From assembly GCA_029777335.1 (NCBI GenBank), contig JAKOSN010000250.1:20166-84165 (forward strand): 64,000 nucleotides of DNA, given 5' to 3'. The notes beneath the pieces were generated by a model. The model had not been told where the DNA came from and did no database searches. It saw only the letters and a program-made list of their open reading frames with translations. Source of the stretch: Planctomycetota bacterium. Its GTDB lineage: Bacteria > Planctomycetota > Planctomycetia > Gemmatales > Gemmataceae. This document shows, piece after piece, positions 34,563 through 43,945 of this stretch; position 1 is the stretch's first letter, and every line of letters begins with the position of its first letter. Position numbers and translations under genes: made by a program.

Positions 34563-36389
34563 ATGGGAATCAACCGCTCCCTTGGACGATTGGTTCTTGG
34601 AGTGATCCTGGTGACTTCCACGCCCGTGCGAAGTCAGCAAACTGCGCCGCCGCTTCCCACCCCCCAACCACTCGCGCCGGAAGCGCTCCCCCCCGTTCCT
34701 CGGGGTGTGGAAGTGCTGGCGCGCGGCCCGGTTCATGAAGCATTTGCAAGCCTCACCGCCGATCCTGCGCCAACCCCCGCCTTGAAGAAACGCCCCCCGA
34801 AACCACTGGAGGAAATGCCCCCGGAAGTGAAGCCGGAGGGAAAGGTGCTCTGGATTGGCGGATACTGGGCCTGGGATGACGATCGGAAAGATTACCTCTG
34901 GGTGAGCGGCGTTTGGCGCACTCCTCCACCAGGGAAGCAATGGATCGCAGGGTACTGGCGTGAAACCGAGGAGGGCTGGCAGTGGGTGCCAGGTTTCTGG
35001 ACGACCACACCCACGGAGACCAAAACGCAGGAGGTGACCTATCTACCCGCTCCCCCCGCCACCCCCGAAGTAGCGCCGCCGAAGGAAACTCCGCCCCCGG
35101 ATGCGTTCTTCGTGCCGGGATACTGGGTCTGGAATGGGCGCGATTATGCCTGGCGCGCGGGGTACTGGGCCCGTGTCCAGCCAGGGTATGTCTGGGTCCC
35201 TGCTCACTATCGCTGGACCCCCACGGGTTACCTCTTCATCCCTGGTTACTGGGATATCGCCTTGCCAGATCGAGGGATTCTCTACGCACCCGTTGTGGTC
35301 GATCCGGTGGCGGCAGGGCCCACGTTTGTCTATACCCCCACCTACGTGGTTCGCGACACGATAGTCGTGGATGCGCTCTTTGTCCGCCCCAGTTATTGCC
35401 ACTATTATTTCGGCGATTATTACGGTCCAGCCTACCGCAATCTTGGTTATCAGAGTTGCTACGTGTACAGCCAACGGCGTTATGATTCTCTGATCGTCTA
35501 TGAGCGCTACACCCACCGGAATGTCCCGAACTGGGATACGGTGCAACTCAACCTCTATGTGGGGCGCGACGCCGGGCAAATGGTTCGCCCCCCGCGAACG
35601 TTGGTCCAGCAAAACAACCTCGTGGTGAAACCGACCACAGTCAATGTGACCAATATCACCAACATCACCAATGTTCAAAACGTCTCCAACACCACCGTGC
35701 TCACCACGGCGAGCCAGTTGACCCGCGAGAAAGGAACACGCACGGTTTCACTGGATTCTGGAACACGTCAGCAGGTGAAACAACAGGCACTCTCGGTTCA
35801 GAATGTGGCGAGTCAACGGGGTCAACTGGAAAAACCCGTTGCCAGGGGACAGGGAAGAGAACCGCGTTTGGTGAAAATGGAGATTCCCCCGCAGAAACCC
35901 GTTCAAATCGCTCACGGCCCTGCTCGCGCACAAACCACCCCCGCTCCAGAGAAACCCGCTCTGTCCGCACACAACGGGGTCGCAACACCCACGCCCCAGC
36001 CTGGGGGAACGACACCTCATCCCCGATCCACTCAACCTGTCGCGCCGGGCAACTCTGTGCAGCACTCCCAAAGCACGACCTCAGCGCCCATGGGCCAGCC
36101 AGGCAATCCGTCTGCCAGAGTTGGAAAACCAGGCGTGATCACTGGCGTCCCCAGGAACGGAGGATCTCCTTCACATCCCTCTCCAGGAGGACCTCGTCCA
36201 TCCGCTCCAACGAGCGGGCATCCAACCCCCTCACACCCACAGAGCACGCACCCAGGGGGGGCTTCGGGGCAGGCGAGCCACCCGCCACAATCTGCTCATC
36301 CAGCAACAGGCAACCGACCTGCGCCGACGCAGCGCAAACCGATTCCTCGAAAAGATCCGCCCAAGGATAAGCCACAAAAGAGATCGTAG
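34563..36389 (+). CDS. Secreted GYW/WVPG-repeat protein (planctomycete YXWQ-type)
   Basis: 608 residues with a signal peptide (to ~VRSQQTAP). Residues ~90-235 carry repeated aromatic units: WIGGYWAW, WVSGVWR, WIAGYWRE, WVPGFWT, FVPGYWVW, WRAGYWARV, WVPAHYRW and FIPGYWD. This is the YXWQ-type repeat described from planctomycetes. A Tyr-rich middle (YCHYYFGDYYGPAYRNLGYQ) and a long Pro/Gly/His/Gln low-complexity tail (~430-608) follow. It is probably a secreted or envelope structural protein. It lies next to the membrane glycosyltransferase-like and YTV protein genes. Confidence 0.85.
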   Translation: MGINRSLGRLVLGVILVTSTPVRSQQTAPPLPTPQPLAPEALPPVPRGVEVLARGPVHEAFASLTADPAPTPALKKRPPKPLEEMPPEVKPEGKVLWIGGYWAWDDDRKDYLWVSGVWRTPPPGKQWIAGYWRETEEGWQWVPGFWTTTPTETKTQEVTYLPAPPATPEVAPPKETPPPDAFFVPGYWVWNGRDYAWRAGYWARVQPGYVWVPAHYRWTPTGYLFIPGYWDIALPDRGILYAPVVVDPVAAGPTFVYTPTYVVRDTIVVDALFVRPSYCHYYFGDYYGPAYRNLGYQSCYVYSQRRYDSLIVYERYTHRNVPNWDTVQLNLYVGRDAGQMVRPPRTLVQQNNLVVKPTTVNVTNITNITNVQNVSNTTVLTTASQLTREKGTRTVSLDSGTRQQVKQQALSVQNVASQRGQLEKPVARGQGREPRLVKMEIPPQKPVQIAHGPARAQTTPAPEKPALSAHNGVATPTPQPGGTTPHPRSTQPVAPGNSVQHSQSTTSAPMGQPGNPSARVGKPGVITGVPRNGGSPSHPSPGGPRPSAPTSGHPTPSHPQSTHPGGASGQASHPPQSAHPATGNRPAPTQRKPIPRKDPPKDKPQKRS

Positions 36390-36483
36390 GTATACGCCGA
36401 AAATGACGTGAGACTCACCCTCCTGGGTCAAGGGGACTATCTGGAATCGCCTGGGATTCCTGTGCGAGATGAGGATCGGACCA

Positions 36484-38157
36484 ATGACTGCTCATCGCTG
36501 CGGCTTGCTCTTGCTGGTGGCTGTGCTGGTGACGGGGTTGAACGCAGTCAAACCGCTCCACATCGATTCACCCATTTACTACGAGTATGGTCTTGGTTTT
36601 GCGAGTGACCCGATACATCCCTACAACTTCCAATATCGAGCGTCGCTGGGAGCTGCGCCGGCGCACCAGATCATGATTCCCCCCTGCTTTCTCTACTGGT
36701 TGGCGACAGGGATTCATCTTCTTGGTGACAATCCGGTTCTGCTCAAATTGTGGCTCTTTCCCCTGGTCGTATTGCTGGTTTTTTCACTGCACGATCTGTT
36801 CCGACGGTTCGCTCCGGGGATGGAGCGCCCGTTGCTCTGCATGACAATCCTCTCCCCTGTACTCCTGCCCAACTTCGACCTTTTCCTGGATATCCCCACC
36901 CTGGCGTTGAGTTTGGCGTCGCTCAGTCTGTTTTGCACCGCAGTGGAAAGAAAGACGTGGTGGATGGTTGTGGCGGCTGGGGTGGTAGCGGGGTCGGCGA
37001 TGCAGACCAAGTACAGCGCACTGGTCCTCCCTGGCATCCTTCTCATCTACGCATTCCTCCAAAAACGGCCTGGGCCTGGGCTCCTCGCCGGTCTGGTGGC
37101 AGTGGGTCTGTTCGTCAGCTGGGAATGCTATGTCGCGACATGCCAGGGATCCTCGCACTTTCTGTTGCACGCAGGTCGTCAAAATCCCGGCGGCGGAATG
37201 AAGAAAGTGCGCGATCTGATCGTGCCACTCATCGGCAATGCAGGGGGCGTGTGTGTTGCTGGTACCTTGCTGGGCCTGGTCGCTTTGCGATGGTCTCGGC
37301 GACAGGTACTGGCCGCGCTCGGTGGGGTGGCGTGCGGATTCCTTCTGCTCACCCTGATACCGCCGCTCGAACTCCGATCTGGACACCCTCACTGGCACGC
37401 AGATTATCTGGTTCGCATGGTTCTCTTTGGAATCCTGGGGCTGCTGTGGGTTGTCACGGTCGCACAGGTGATGTATCGTCTTGGACGACTGCCTGGGGAG
37501 GACGGGTCGGTACAGATCCACTGGTCACCCGATCGAGGGACGCTCTTTCTGCTGCTGTGGTTTGGGCTGGAAGTGGCAGGTTCCCTGGTGCTTTCGCCAT
37601 TTCCCGCCTCGCGTCGCACTCTGGGCGTGACCGTGGTGAGCATGCTGCTGGTCGGCCGCCTCGCCAGTCGAGTTGGAGTCCTGCAGACTCACCCGCGCCT
37701 GGTTCAGGGAATCGCCGGGGCCGGGGTCCTCCTGACCACGCTTTTCTGTGTCGTGGAGTTTTACGATGCTCGGGCCGGTGAATCAGGCTCGCGTGAAGCA
37801 CTCACCTGGATCAGGCAACACGAATCCCACCCACGCGTGTGGCATTTCAGCTGGCACGGTTTTTCGTTTTATGCGGATCGTTTGGGAATGAACTGTGCTG
37901 TGGTGGGGGAATCCTCTCTCAGGCGTGGGGACTGGGTTGTTGTCCCAGATCCTCCCTTCGCCCCTCCCGGGTCGAAGCTGGTCACAACGGATCTCTCCCC
38001 TGCCTCCAAACTTTCGCTGGTGGACCCTGTCCCGTTGCGCACCATCCTGTGCTACTATGCAGGTCGCACGCCACTGGAACACTTGCATGGCCCGCGCTTG
38101 ACGGTCACCATCTACCACGTGGATCGAGACACCGTTCTCACTCTCGCCCAACCGTGA
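36484..38157 (+). CDS. GT-C membrane glycosyltransferase-like protein (GT39/PMT type), copy 1
   Basis: About 557 residues with 10-12 membrane helices and a C-terminal soluble part (~430-557). After the first helix the acidic loop motif HIDSPIYYEYGLGF fits the catalytic Asp loop of lipid-phosphosugar-dependent GT-C enzymes such as ArnT/PMT. The acceptor is unknown. ATG at 36484 has GAGGATC upstream; ATG 36469 is an in-frame alternative. It is flanked by the GYW-repeat protein gene upstream and the YTV protein gene downstream, and is one of four such proteins within 14 kb. Confidence 0.8.
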   Translation: MTAHRCGLLLLVAVLVTGLNAVKPLHIDSPIYYEYGLGFASDPIHPYNFQYRASLGAAPAHQIMIPPCFLYWLATGIHLLGDNPVLLKLWLFPLVVLLVFSLHDLFRRFAPGMERPLLCMTILSPVLLPNFDLFLDIPTLALSLASLSLFCTAVERKTWWMVVAAGVVAGSAMQTKYSALVLPGILLIYAFLQKRPGPGLLAGLVAVGLFVSWECYVATCQGSSHFLLHAGRQNPGGGMKKVRDLIVPLIGNAGGVCVAGTLLGLVALRWSRRQVLAALGGVACGFLLLTLIPPLELRSGHPHWHADYLVRMVLFGILGLLWVVTVAQVMYRLGRLPGEDGSVQIHWSPDRGTLFLLLWFGLEVAGSLVLSPFPASRRTLGVTVVSMLLVGRLASRVGVLQTHPRLVQGIAGAGVLLTTLFCVVEFYDARAGESGSREALTWIRQHESHPRVWHFSWHGFSFYADRLGMNCAVVGESSLRRGDWVVVPDPPFAPPGSKLVTTDLSPASKLSLVDPVPLRTILCYYAGRTPLEHLHGPRLTVTIYHVDRDTVLTLAQP

Positions 38158-38179
38158 ATGCTTCGTCAATCCAGCTCGG

Positions 38180-38206
38180 GCATCCCACCAATGCCTGGTG
38201 GGATGC
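38180..38206 (+). terminator. Hairpin after GT-C gene
   Basis: GCATCCCACCA (38180-38190) pairs perfectly with TGGTGGGATGC (38196-38206) around ATGCC, 23 bases after the stop at 38157. TGCATTTCTGG follows, a weak T-rich tail. Confidence 0.6.
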
Positions 38207-38444
38207 TGCATTTCTGGAGTTTTCGTTCCTACCACACCCTCTACTCTAGGTGTATTCCCTGTCATCGTGTTGATCGCTAGACTCTGCGCGCACTGGCTGT
38301 CTTTTGTGGCTTTCTCCAATCACTTTTCTTTACCACTATCCCTGAATTGCGCATACTGTGAGTGTGCAAGTCGAGTGGACTACGGTTCCAGATGAACCAC
38401 TCTCTGCCGTGTCGGCAAGTTACACAACCTGGGAGAAGAGGACA

Positions 38445-39371
38445 ATGTCGAACCAGCGTGTTCATGCTCTGCTGCTGAAGGGCATTCTGTGTTTGGCCGT
38501 CATTTTGCCGGCCGTTCGGGCGGAAGAAGATAAAAAGCCCGAAGAAAAGAAGCCCGAGGCGAAACCGGCGGTTGTTGCCACCGCGGATCCGTGTGGCCCG
38601 CGCACCACGACCGTGATGGTTGAGGAATGCGTTCCTGAGCAGTACACCACCACGCGTACTGCTTATCGCATGGAGCAGGTGAAGGAAAACTACACCGCCT
38701 ACAAGACCGAAACGGTTTGCGAACCCCGCACCCGTATGGTCACCACTTACAAACTTGTTCCTGAGGTGAAGACCTGCACGCGGACCGTGTGCGATATGGT
38801 TCCCACCGTTGAGGAACGTTGCGTGATGGAAAAGCACTGGGTGTGCAAACCCGTCACCACCATCAAGCGCAAGTGTGTGGATCAGGGGCACTACGAATGC
38901 CAGTTGGTGCCCTGCTCCCCGAGCCTGCGCGATCGGGTGAAGAAGTTCTGCTGCAAGTCGGATTGCTGCAATGATTGCTGCGTGCCGATGAAGACCAAGA
39001 AGGTCTGGGTTCCCTGCAAGGTGTGGATTGAAGAACCCTGCACCAAGATGGTTCGCACCTGCGAGTATCGCCCGGTCATGCAGAAGGTGACCGTGTGCAA
39101 GCCGCACTACCGCCAGGAAAACTACACCGTGACGGTTAATCGCTGCGTGCCTGAAACGCACCCGGAAACCTACAACGTTACCGTGTGCAAGCAGGTTCCT
39201 TATCAGGCTACCCGCCTGGTTTGCAAGTGCGTCCCCTTCCAGGAGACGGTCACCTGCTGCAAGATGGTCAAGCGGTTGGTCGCCAAGGAAGTGGTGCTGA
39301 ACGACTGCTGCGCCACCACCTGCTGCACCCCCTGCTGCCGTACCATCCACACTCGGAAGTGCTGCAAGTAA
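38445..39371 (+). CDS. Cysteine-rich YTV-type envelope protein
   Basis: 308 residues with a signal peptide (LLLKGILCLAVILPAVRAEE), then a Lys/Glu/Pro linker and about 250 residues of Cys- and Thr-rich beta repeats such as ENYTAYKTETVCEPRTRM, QENYTVTVNRCVPETHPETY and NVTVCKQVPYQATRLVCKC. Over 30 cysteines occur, many in CC pairs near the end (CCATTCCTPCCRTIHTRKCC). This matches the YTV family proposed to build the disulfide-linked protein layer of planctomycete cells. ATG at 38445 follows GGGAGAAGAGG. Disulfide formation would need an extracytoplasmic oxidoreductase, such as the DsbD-like gene at 43946. A strong hairpin follows. Confidence 0.88.
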   Translation: MSNQRVHALLLKGILCLAVILPAVRAEEDKKPEEKKPEAKPAVVATADPCGPRTTTVMVEECVPEQYTTTRTAYRMEQVKENYTAYKTETVCEPRTRMVTTYKLVPEVKTCTRTVCDMVPTVEERCVMEKHWVCKPVTTIKRKCVDQGHYECQLVPCSPSLRDRVKKFCCKSDCCNDCCVPMKTKKVWVPCKVWIEEPCTKMVRTCEYRPVMQKVTVCKPHYRQENYTVTVNRCVPETHPETYNVTVCKQVPYQATRLVCKCVPFQETVTCCKMVKRLVAKEVVLNDCCATTCCTPCCRTIHTRKCCK

Positions 39372-39408
39372 GCCCGTGGGTGTTTCTCGCTGAGCGGCAA
39401 GGCTCGTG

Positions 39409-39450
39409 AAAGAGCAGAAGGAGTGAGACAACTCGCTCCTTCTGCTCTTT
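39409..39450. terminator. 19-bp hairpin between convergent genes
   Basis: AAAGAGCAGAAGGAGTGAG (39409-39427) pairs with CTCGCTCCTTCTGCTCTTT (39432-39450) with a single G-T pair and an ACAA loop. It separates the YTV gene and the GT-C copy 2 stop at 39466; TCTC follows on the + strand. Confidence 0.7.
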
Positions 39451-39465
39451 TCTCATTGCGCCAAC

Positions 39466-41241
39466 TTAGTGCTGCCGCGACGGGACGGGTGTGCGAAAAT
39501 CGTAGATGAGGAAGGTGGTCGTGCGGGCGATCGGCTGTTCCCGGCTCAAAAATGCCTGCACATGCTGGATGGCCGGATCGCGCAGCCCAATTCCTCCGTG
39601 CACCAGCGACATGCTCACTGCCAGACACCGTCCCTGAACACATGCTCCAACGGCGTCCGCGTTGGCGAAACCAAGGGTATGCAACGGCAAAGATCGCAGC
39701 GGAGGTTCATTCACCGAGGGATCTTTGCCGAAATACCAAACATCAACGGTGCCCCTTCCCGCTTGCTGCTGCCATTCCGCCAGTTCCTTCAATCCCTGGC
39801 CCCAATCGTAATTGGAATCACTCACCAATCTGTACCCTGCCTCCCGCCCGCCCCAGAGCGGATTGATGTGACAGAGCGCATGGGGCCAGTTGTGGAGTGT
39901 TCCAAGTGCGACGAGAAGCACTGCCAGGACCGTGGCTCCAAACATCATCCGGCGACGGGACCGGAGGGGCGATCCCTGAATCGTTTGCACCCAACCGACC
40001 GCCAACCCAATCGTCGCCAGACAGAGCAAGGGCAACATGAACCGAATCCCAATCTGAACTCGGCACAACGGAGTGAAGAGGAGCAGACCGAGGGCGGTCA
40101 GCAACGGCCAGTTGGAAAGCCAGTGATCCTTCCTTAATCGCTTCCATCCAACAACAAGAATGGCGATTGGAGCAACCAGGAAGAGGAGGGTCGCCTTCAT
40201 CGTGAGCAGCACCGGGAAATAATACCACACGGCGCGCGGATGGGTCACGCCGAGGATATACACCCCGTGTCCCCGCAGGTTGTGGCTCACCTGCCGCACC
40301 AGCCCCACTCCGGCGTTGCTGAAGATACACAGGTGTTCTCCCACCCAGAGTGCAACCGTGCGCATCTCTCCCGCGGGGAGTGACGTGGCCCACTGCACCA
40401 GCGACGGCAACGGCGCCCAATCACTCCAGCAGTAGAGAAACACCATTCCCATCCCAAGAATCCCGATCTGCCAGAGATCGAGAACGGGTTGCTTGAGTTG
40501 GGCCGGGGTTGGGAGCCAGTGCCCGGTGCCCTGCAGTTGTTGCTGTCGCCAGAGTCGGGCGATTTCAATTACTCCAAGTCCAAGCACTCCAAAAACCAGT
40601 CCCGATGCCTTGGCGAGAATGGAGGCACCAAACCAGAACGCGGGCCAACCAATACGCGTCTGCCAGGATCGGTCGCGCCCGCGCCAGTAGTGATAGAAGA
40701 GTGCCAGTAAACACGCCGTCACGGCAATGTCGGTGGTGGCCAGGGTAGCATGCGCAAGGAAGTTGGGATCACAGGCCAGAGCCGCGACCGCCAGACGCCC
40801 GGCCCAGCGTCCCCCCAGCGCGCGTGCCGAAACCCAGGTATACCCAAGCAGAATCCACCAGAACCCCAGGGTTGCCACTCTTGCCCAGTGGAGGGCGGGG
40901 GTGAATTCTGTCACCAGGTCGAGAGGGTATCCACGCCACTGTTCCCACAGATACAGGGGAAGCGTCTGGGCATCGACGGGCAACGGCATGGTCCCCAGTT
41001 TCATCAACCCGGCCGTGCTTCCGCTTCGCCAGCGTTGCAGCCCTTCTTCCAGATAGATGGGCTCGTCGAACACGGCACTCAACTGGCTGGAGGCCGACAA
41101 GCACCAAATAGCGGACAGGATGGCCACCGTGGCGAGCCAGAGTACATCGACCAGCCAGGCACGTCGGCGCGGCCGAGGCGCGGGGCGGGGCGTGACCCAG
41201 GAATCATCATGCCACCGAGGACGCGGACGGAGCGCCAGCAT
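39466..41241 (-). CDS. GT-C membrane glycosyltransferase-like protein (GT39/PMT type), copy 2
   Basis: 591 residues. The first membrane helix is followed by VFDEPIYLEEGLQRWRSGST, with the Asp-Glu pair typical of the first periplasmic loop in GT39/ArnT proteins. About 11 helices follow, ending in a soluble C-terminal domain (SDSNYDWGQGLKELAEWQQQ) that occurs in many PMT-like bacterial proteins. The start at 41241 has AGGAGGGAGAT upstream. It converges on the YTV protein gene. Confidence 0.85.
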   Translation of the reverse strand: MLALRPRPRWHDDSWVTPRPAPRPRRRAWLVDVLWLATVAILSAIWCLSASSQLSAVFDEPIYLEEGLQRWRSGSTAGLMKLGTMPLPVDAQTLPLYLWEQWRGYPLDLVTEFTPALHWARVATLGFWWILLGYTWVSARALGGRWAGRLAVAALACDPNFLAHATLATTDIAVTACLLALFYHYWRGRDRSWQTRIGWPAFWFGASILAKASGLVFGVLGLGVIEIARLWRQQQLQGTGHWLPTPAQLKQPVLDLWQIGILGMGMVFLYCWSDWAPLPSLVQWATSLPAGEMRTVALWVGEHLCIFSNAGVGLVRQVSHNLRGHGVYILGVTHPRAVWYYFPVLLTMKATLLFLVAPIAILVVGWKRLRKDHWLSNWPLLTALGLLLFTPLCRVQIGIRFMLPLLCLATIGLAVGWVQTIQGSPLRSRRRMMFGATVLAVLLVALGTLHNWPHALCHINPLWGGREAGYRLVSDSNYDWGQGLKELAEWQQQAGRGTVDVWYFGKDPSVNEPPLRSLPLHTLGFANADAVGACVQGRCLAVSMSLVHGGIGLRDPAIQHVQAFLSREQPIARTTTFLIYDFRTPVPSRQH

Positions 41242-41405
41242 GGATCTCCCTCCTCATGAGGATAAAGCGGGTTAACGATACCGTTCCCTCCGTGCGGGCG
41301 GAAGTCCAACTCGGATCCGGGCCTGCGGGGCCATAAGCCAGCCTCCCCAGGTTGCCAGAAACGCGCAGAGTGGCAGCCGACTTGCGGATTTCCTCGACCC
41401 TGCCC

Positions 41406-41434
41406 TTGACAGGGGCGCTCCCAAACGCGATAGA
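41406..41434 (+). promoter_or_regulatory. Candidate sigma-70 promoter
   Basis: TTGACA followed after 17 bases by GATAGA, about 50 bases upstream of the ATG at 41482. The -35 is a perfect consensus. Coordinates may be off by one base. Confidence 0.45.
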
Positions 41435-41481
41435 GCCTGCCCCGTGCGAACCCACGTTTGATCTGAGGGAGGGAGGTGGTC

Positions 41482-41862
41482 ATGTCTTCCAACATGCCGA
41501 TTCCGCAGATCGTGTGCACCGAGATTGATGACACGTTCGATGTCTTCATGCCCGTGTTGCAACTTCACTGGGGAGAGGTGAACCAGAACCACCCCGAGAG
41601 GATCTGGGAACTCCCTGAGGGAGTGACAATGGTCGGGGCGGGGCCGGAACACTTTGGCCTCAAGGTGCAGCGCTGCGATCGCAACAGTTACAGCGTCAGG
41701 CTACTTTGGAATCAAACCGTTCTGCACTGGACTCGGCTGACTCGGGTGCAGCTTCTCTCCAGCGCGCTGCTACCCATTCTCGAATCGCTGGGGACCGATC
41801 TGCGCGATCTTCTCGATCAACCGGTACGCGCAGAACGTTTCCAGGTTCGCCGCGCCGCGTGA
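41482..41862 (+). CDS. Small hypothetical protein
   Basis: 126 residues, soluble, not recognised. It has an N-terminal segment IPQIVCTEIDDTFDVFMPVL, a central VTMVGAGPEHFGLKVQRCDR and a helical C-terminus LLSSALLPILESLGTDLRDL. A strong ribosome site (GGGAGG 5 bases from the ATG) and a consensus-like promoter upstream support expression. It is followed 92 bases later by GT-C copy 3. No functional clue beyond position. Confidence 0.65.
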   Translation: MSSNMPIPQIVCTEIDDTFDVFMPVLQLHWGEVNQNHPERIWELPEGVTMVGAGPEHFGLKVQRCDRNSYSVRLLWNQTVLHWTRLTRVQLLSSALLPILESLGTDLRDLLDQPVRAERFQVRRAA

Positions 41863-41954
41863 ACCTTCTGTCCCAAACCTCGGCGTCACCGGGCGCACGG
41901 GATACAACAAGAGGCAGGCGTCTCTGCTTTGATGGGCGCGAGGGGATGTGACCC

Positions 41955-43427
41955 ATGACAGGTGCTCCCAACGGCGATCTTTTATCTCCCCGTTGTGGAG
42001 AGCGACCGTGGTTTGAGCGTTGGCGACTGCTCTGCTGCCTGGCGCTCCTCCACGCGCTGGTCGGGCGCGGATCGTTCTTCAGTTCCGACGAGGGCGGAAC
42101 CTTTAACACTGCTCTGGCTCTGGTGCAGCAACACACGCTGGCCATCGCCGCTCCCGGAGAAAATGTTCATCCAGGCCGTGATGGGCGCTATTACTCCTGT
42201 CGAGAAATTCTCCCCTCGGTGCTGAGTATCCCAACCTGTGTCAGCGGGTTGATTTGCGGGCGGCTCTTCCGCGGGGTGACTCCCCCTGAGGCCCCCCCCG
42301 AACATTTCCAGAGCCCCACGAACTGGTCGGTGTTTCTGACAGTTTCGTGTCTGGGCCCGCTCTTTGTCGCTGCGACGCTGGTTCTGCTCCACGATTGGTT
42401 GCGACGTCAAGGCACTCCTCCCGGAATGGCCCTCCTGCTCACGCTGACCGCCGGTTGGGCGACGCCCCTGGGGGTCTATGCCAAAACCATCTTTGCCCAG
42501 GTATTTGAGACTTTTTTTCTCTTGCTTGCCTTTGTTTCCGTCTCAAGATGGCGTCGCCAACCGGCCCCCCCGCAGATTCTCGCGCTGGCACTCGCCTGCT
42601 GTCTGGGGATCCTGGCGCGGCCCTCGTTTGTCCTGAATGCCGCTGCCATCCTTGTGTTTGTGGGCTTGAGCATGAACCGAACCGGGATGGAGCGATTCTG
42701 GGCCGGGTTCTTCTGTCTGGCAGGGATTGCTCTGGGGACCGCGGGAACGCTGGCGGTCAACGTGCTGCGCTGGGGGTCGCCGTGGAACTTTGGCTATCAG
42801 AACGCCTACGAGACTTTTAGCACTCCGCTCTGGAGCGGAGTTAGTGGGCTTCTCTTCAGCCCCGGCAAGGGTCTGCTGTTCTTTGCTCCAGTCGTCCTCG
42901 TTCCGCTCCTTTTGATGCGCGAACTCTGGCGCACCTGTCGTGCGGAGACGATCCTGGTCATTGCTTTGACGGCGATCTATCTGGGGGTCTATGGGCGGTG
43001 GTACGACTGGGGGGGTGGGCTCAGCTGGGGGCCACGATTTCTTCTTCCGCTGGTGCCGATCTGGATTGCTCTGCTCGGATCGGTATCGGCTCGGCTGACA
43101 ACAGGGTGGCCTCGGGGAATCCTGCTTCTCACAGCGGTGCTGGGAGTGCTGGTGCAAACCCTCGGGGTGACGATCAATCCGCACTGCATGAATGCGCAGC
43201 ATTCGGCGGAGTGGAGCTGGACCAATGGGCATCTGGTGGCGTACGCGCGAACCTTCGCCAGGAGCGGCCCGGATGATCTCTGGATCCTCTCTCCTGCGGC
43301 CTGGAGTAATCCGGCGGCATCGGTCCTGGCCGCGTTGCTGGTGATTCCACTGGTGCTGATGCTGGGGAGTTATCTCTGGAAGAGAAAGGAAGTTCTGGCA
43401 ACATTCCTTGGCGTATCGGTGTCCTGA
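41955..43427 (+). CDS. GT-C type multi-pass membrane protein, copy 3
   Basis: 490 residues with about 11 membrane helices. The first extracytoplasmic loop contains FFSSDEGGTFNTALALVQQ, the acidic loop expected for GT-C glycosyltransferases, and GRYYSCREILPSVLSIP next to it. The C-terminal part GRWYDWGGGLSWGPRFLLPL is common in planctomycete and cyanobacterial GT39-like proteins. Enzyme activity is inferred from fold only. It ends 65 bases before the tmRNA gene on the same strand. Confidence 0.78.
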   Translation: MTGAPNGDLLSPRCGERPWFERWRLLCCLALLHALVGRGSFFSSDEGGTFNTALALVQQHTLAIAAPGENVHPGRDGRYYSCREILPSVLSIPTCVSGLICGRLFRGVTPPEAPPEHFQSPTNWSVFLTVSCLGPLFVAATLVLLHDWLRRQGTPPGMALLLTLTAGWATPLGVYAKTIFAQVFETFFLLLAFVSVSRWRRQPAPPQILALALACCLGILARPSFVLNAAAILVFVGLSMNRTGMERFWAGFFCLAGIALGTAGTLAVNVLRWGSPWNFGYQNAYETFSTPLWSGVSGLLFSPGKGLLFFAPVVLVPLLLMRELWRTCRAETILVIALTAIYLGVYGRWYDWGGGLSWGPRFLLPLVPIWIALLGSVSARLTTGWPRGILLLTAVLGVLVQTLGVTINPHCMNAQHSAEWSWTNGHLVAYARTFARSGPDDLWILSPAAWSNPAASVLAALLVIPLVLMLGSYLWKRKEVLATFLGVSVS

Positions 43428-43433
43428 CTCCCC

Positions 43434-43463
43434 TTGTCGGCCGGGGGGCGCATCGAGTAGAAT
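43434..43463 (+). promoter_or_regulatory. Candidate ssrA promoter
   Basis: TTGTCG at 43434-43439 and TAGAAT at 43458-43463, spacing 18, end 29 bases before the mature tmRNA 5' end. That leaves room for a short precursor leader to be trimmed. Confidence 0.5.
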
Positions 43464-43492
43464 GGGAGTGGAGAAAGGGTTACTTCTCTTCC

Positions 43493-43894
<402 letters not shown>

Positions 43895-43898
43895 CTCT

Positions 43899-43932
43899 AA
43901 ACCCCACTTGCGACAGATCGCAGGTGGGGTTT
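43899..43932. terminator. Terminator between tmRNA and the DsbD-like gene
   Basis: AAACCCCACTTGCGA (43899-43913) pairs with TCGCAGGTGGGGTTT (43918-43932) with one G-T pair around CAGA. GTTGTTGG follows on the + strand. It lies between the tmRNA 3' end and the stop of the minus-strand gene at 43946. Confidence 0.7.
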
Positions 43933-43945
43933 GTTGTTGGTCGCG

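Noticed and set aside
35980..36330. Short repeated CAC/CCA-rich DNA considered as a repeat array
   Set aside because: It is the coding sequence for the Pro/His/Gly low-complexity tail of the GYW-repeat protein; no regular spacing as in CRISPR or tandem repeats.
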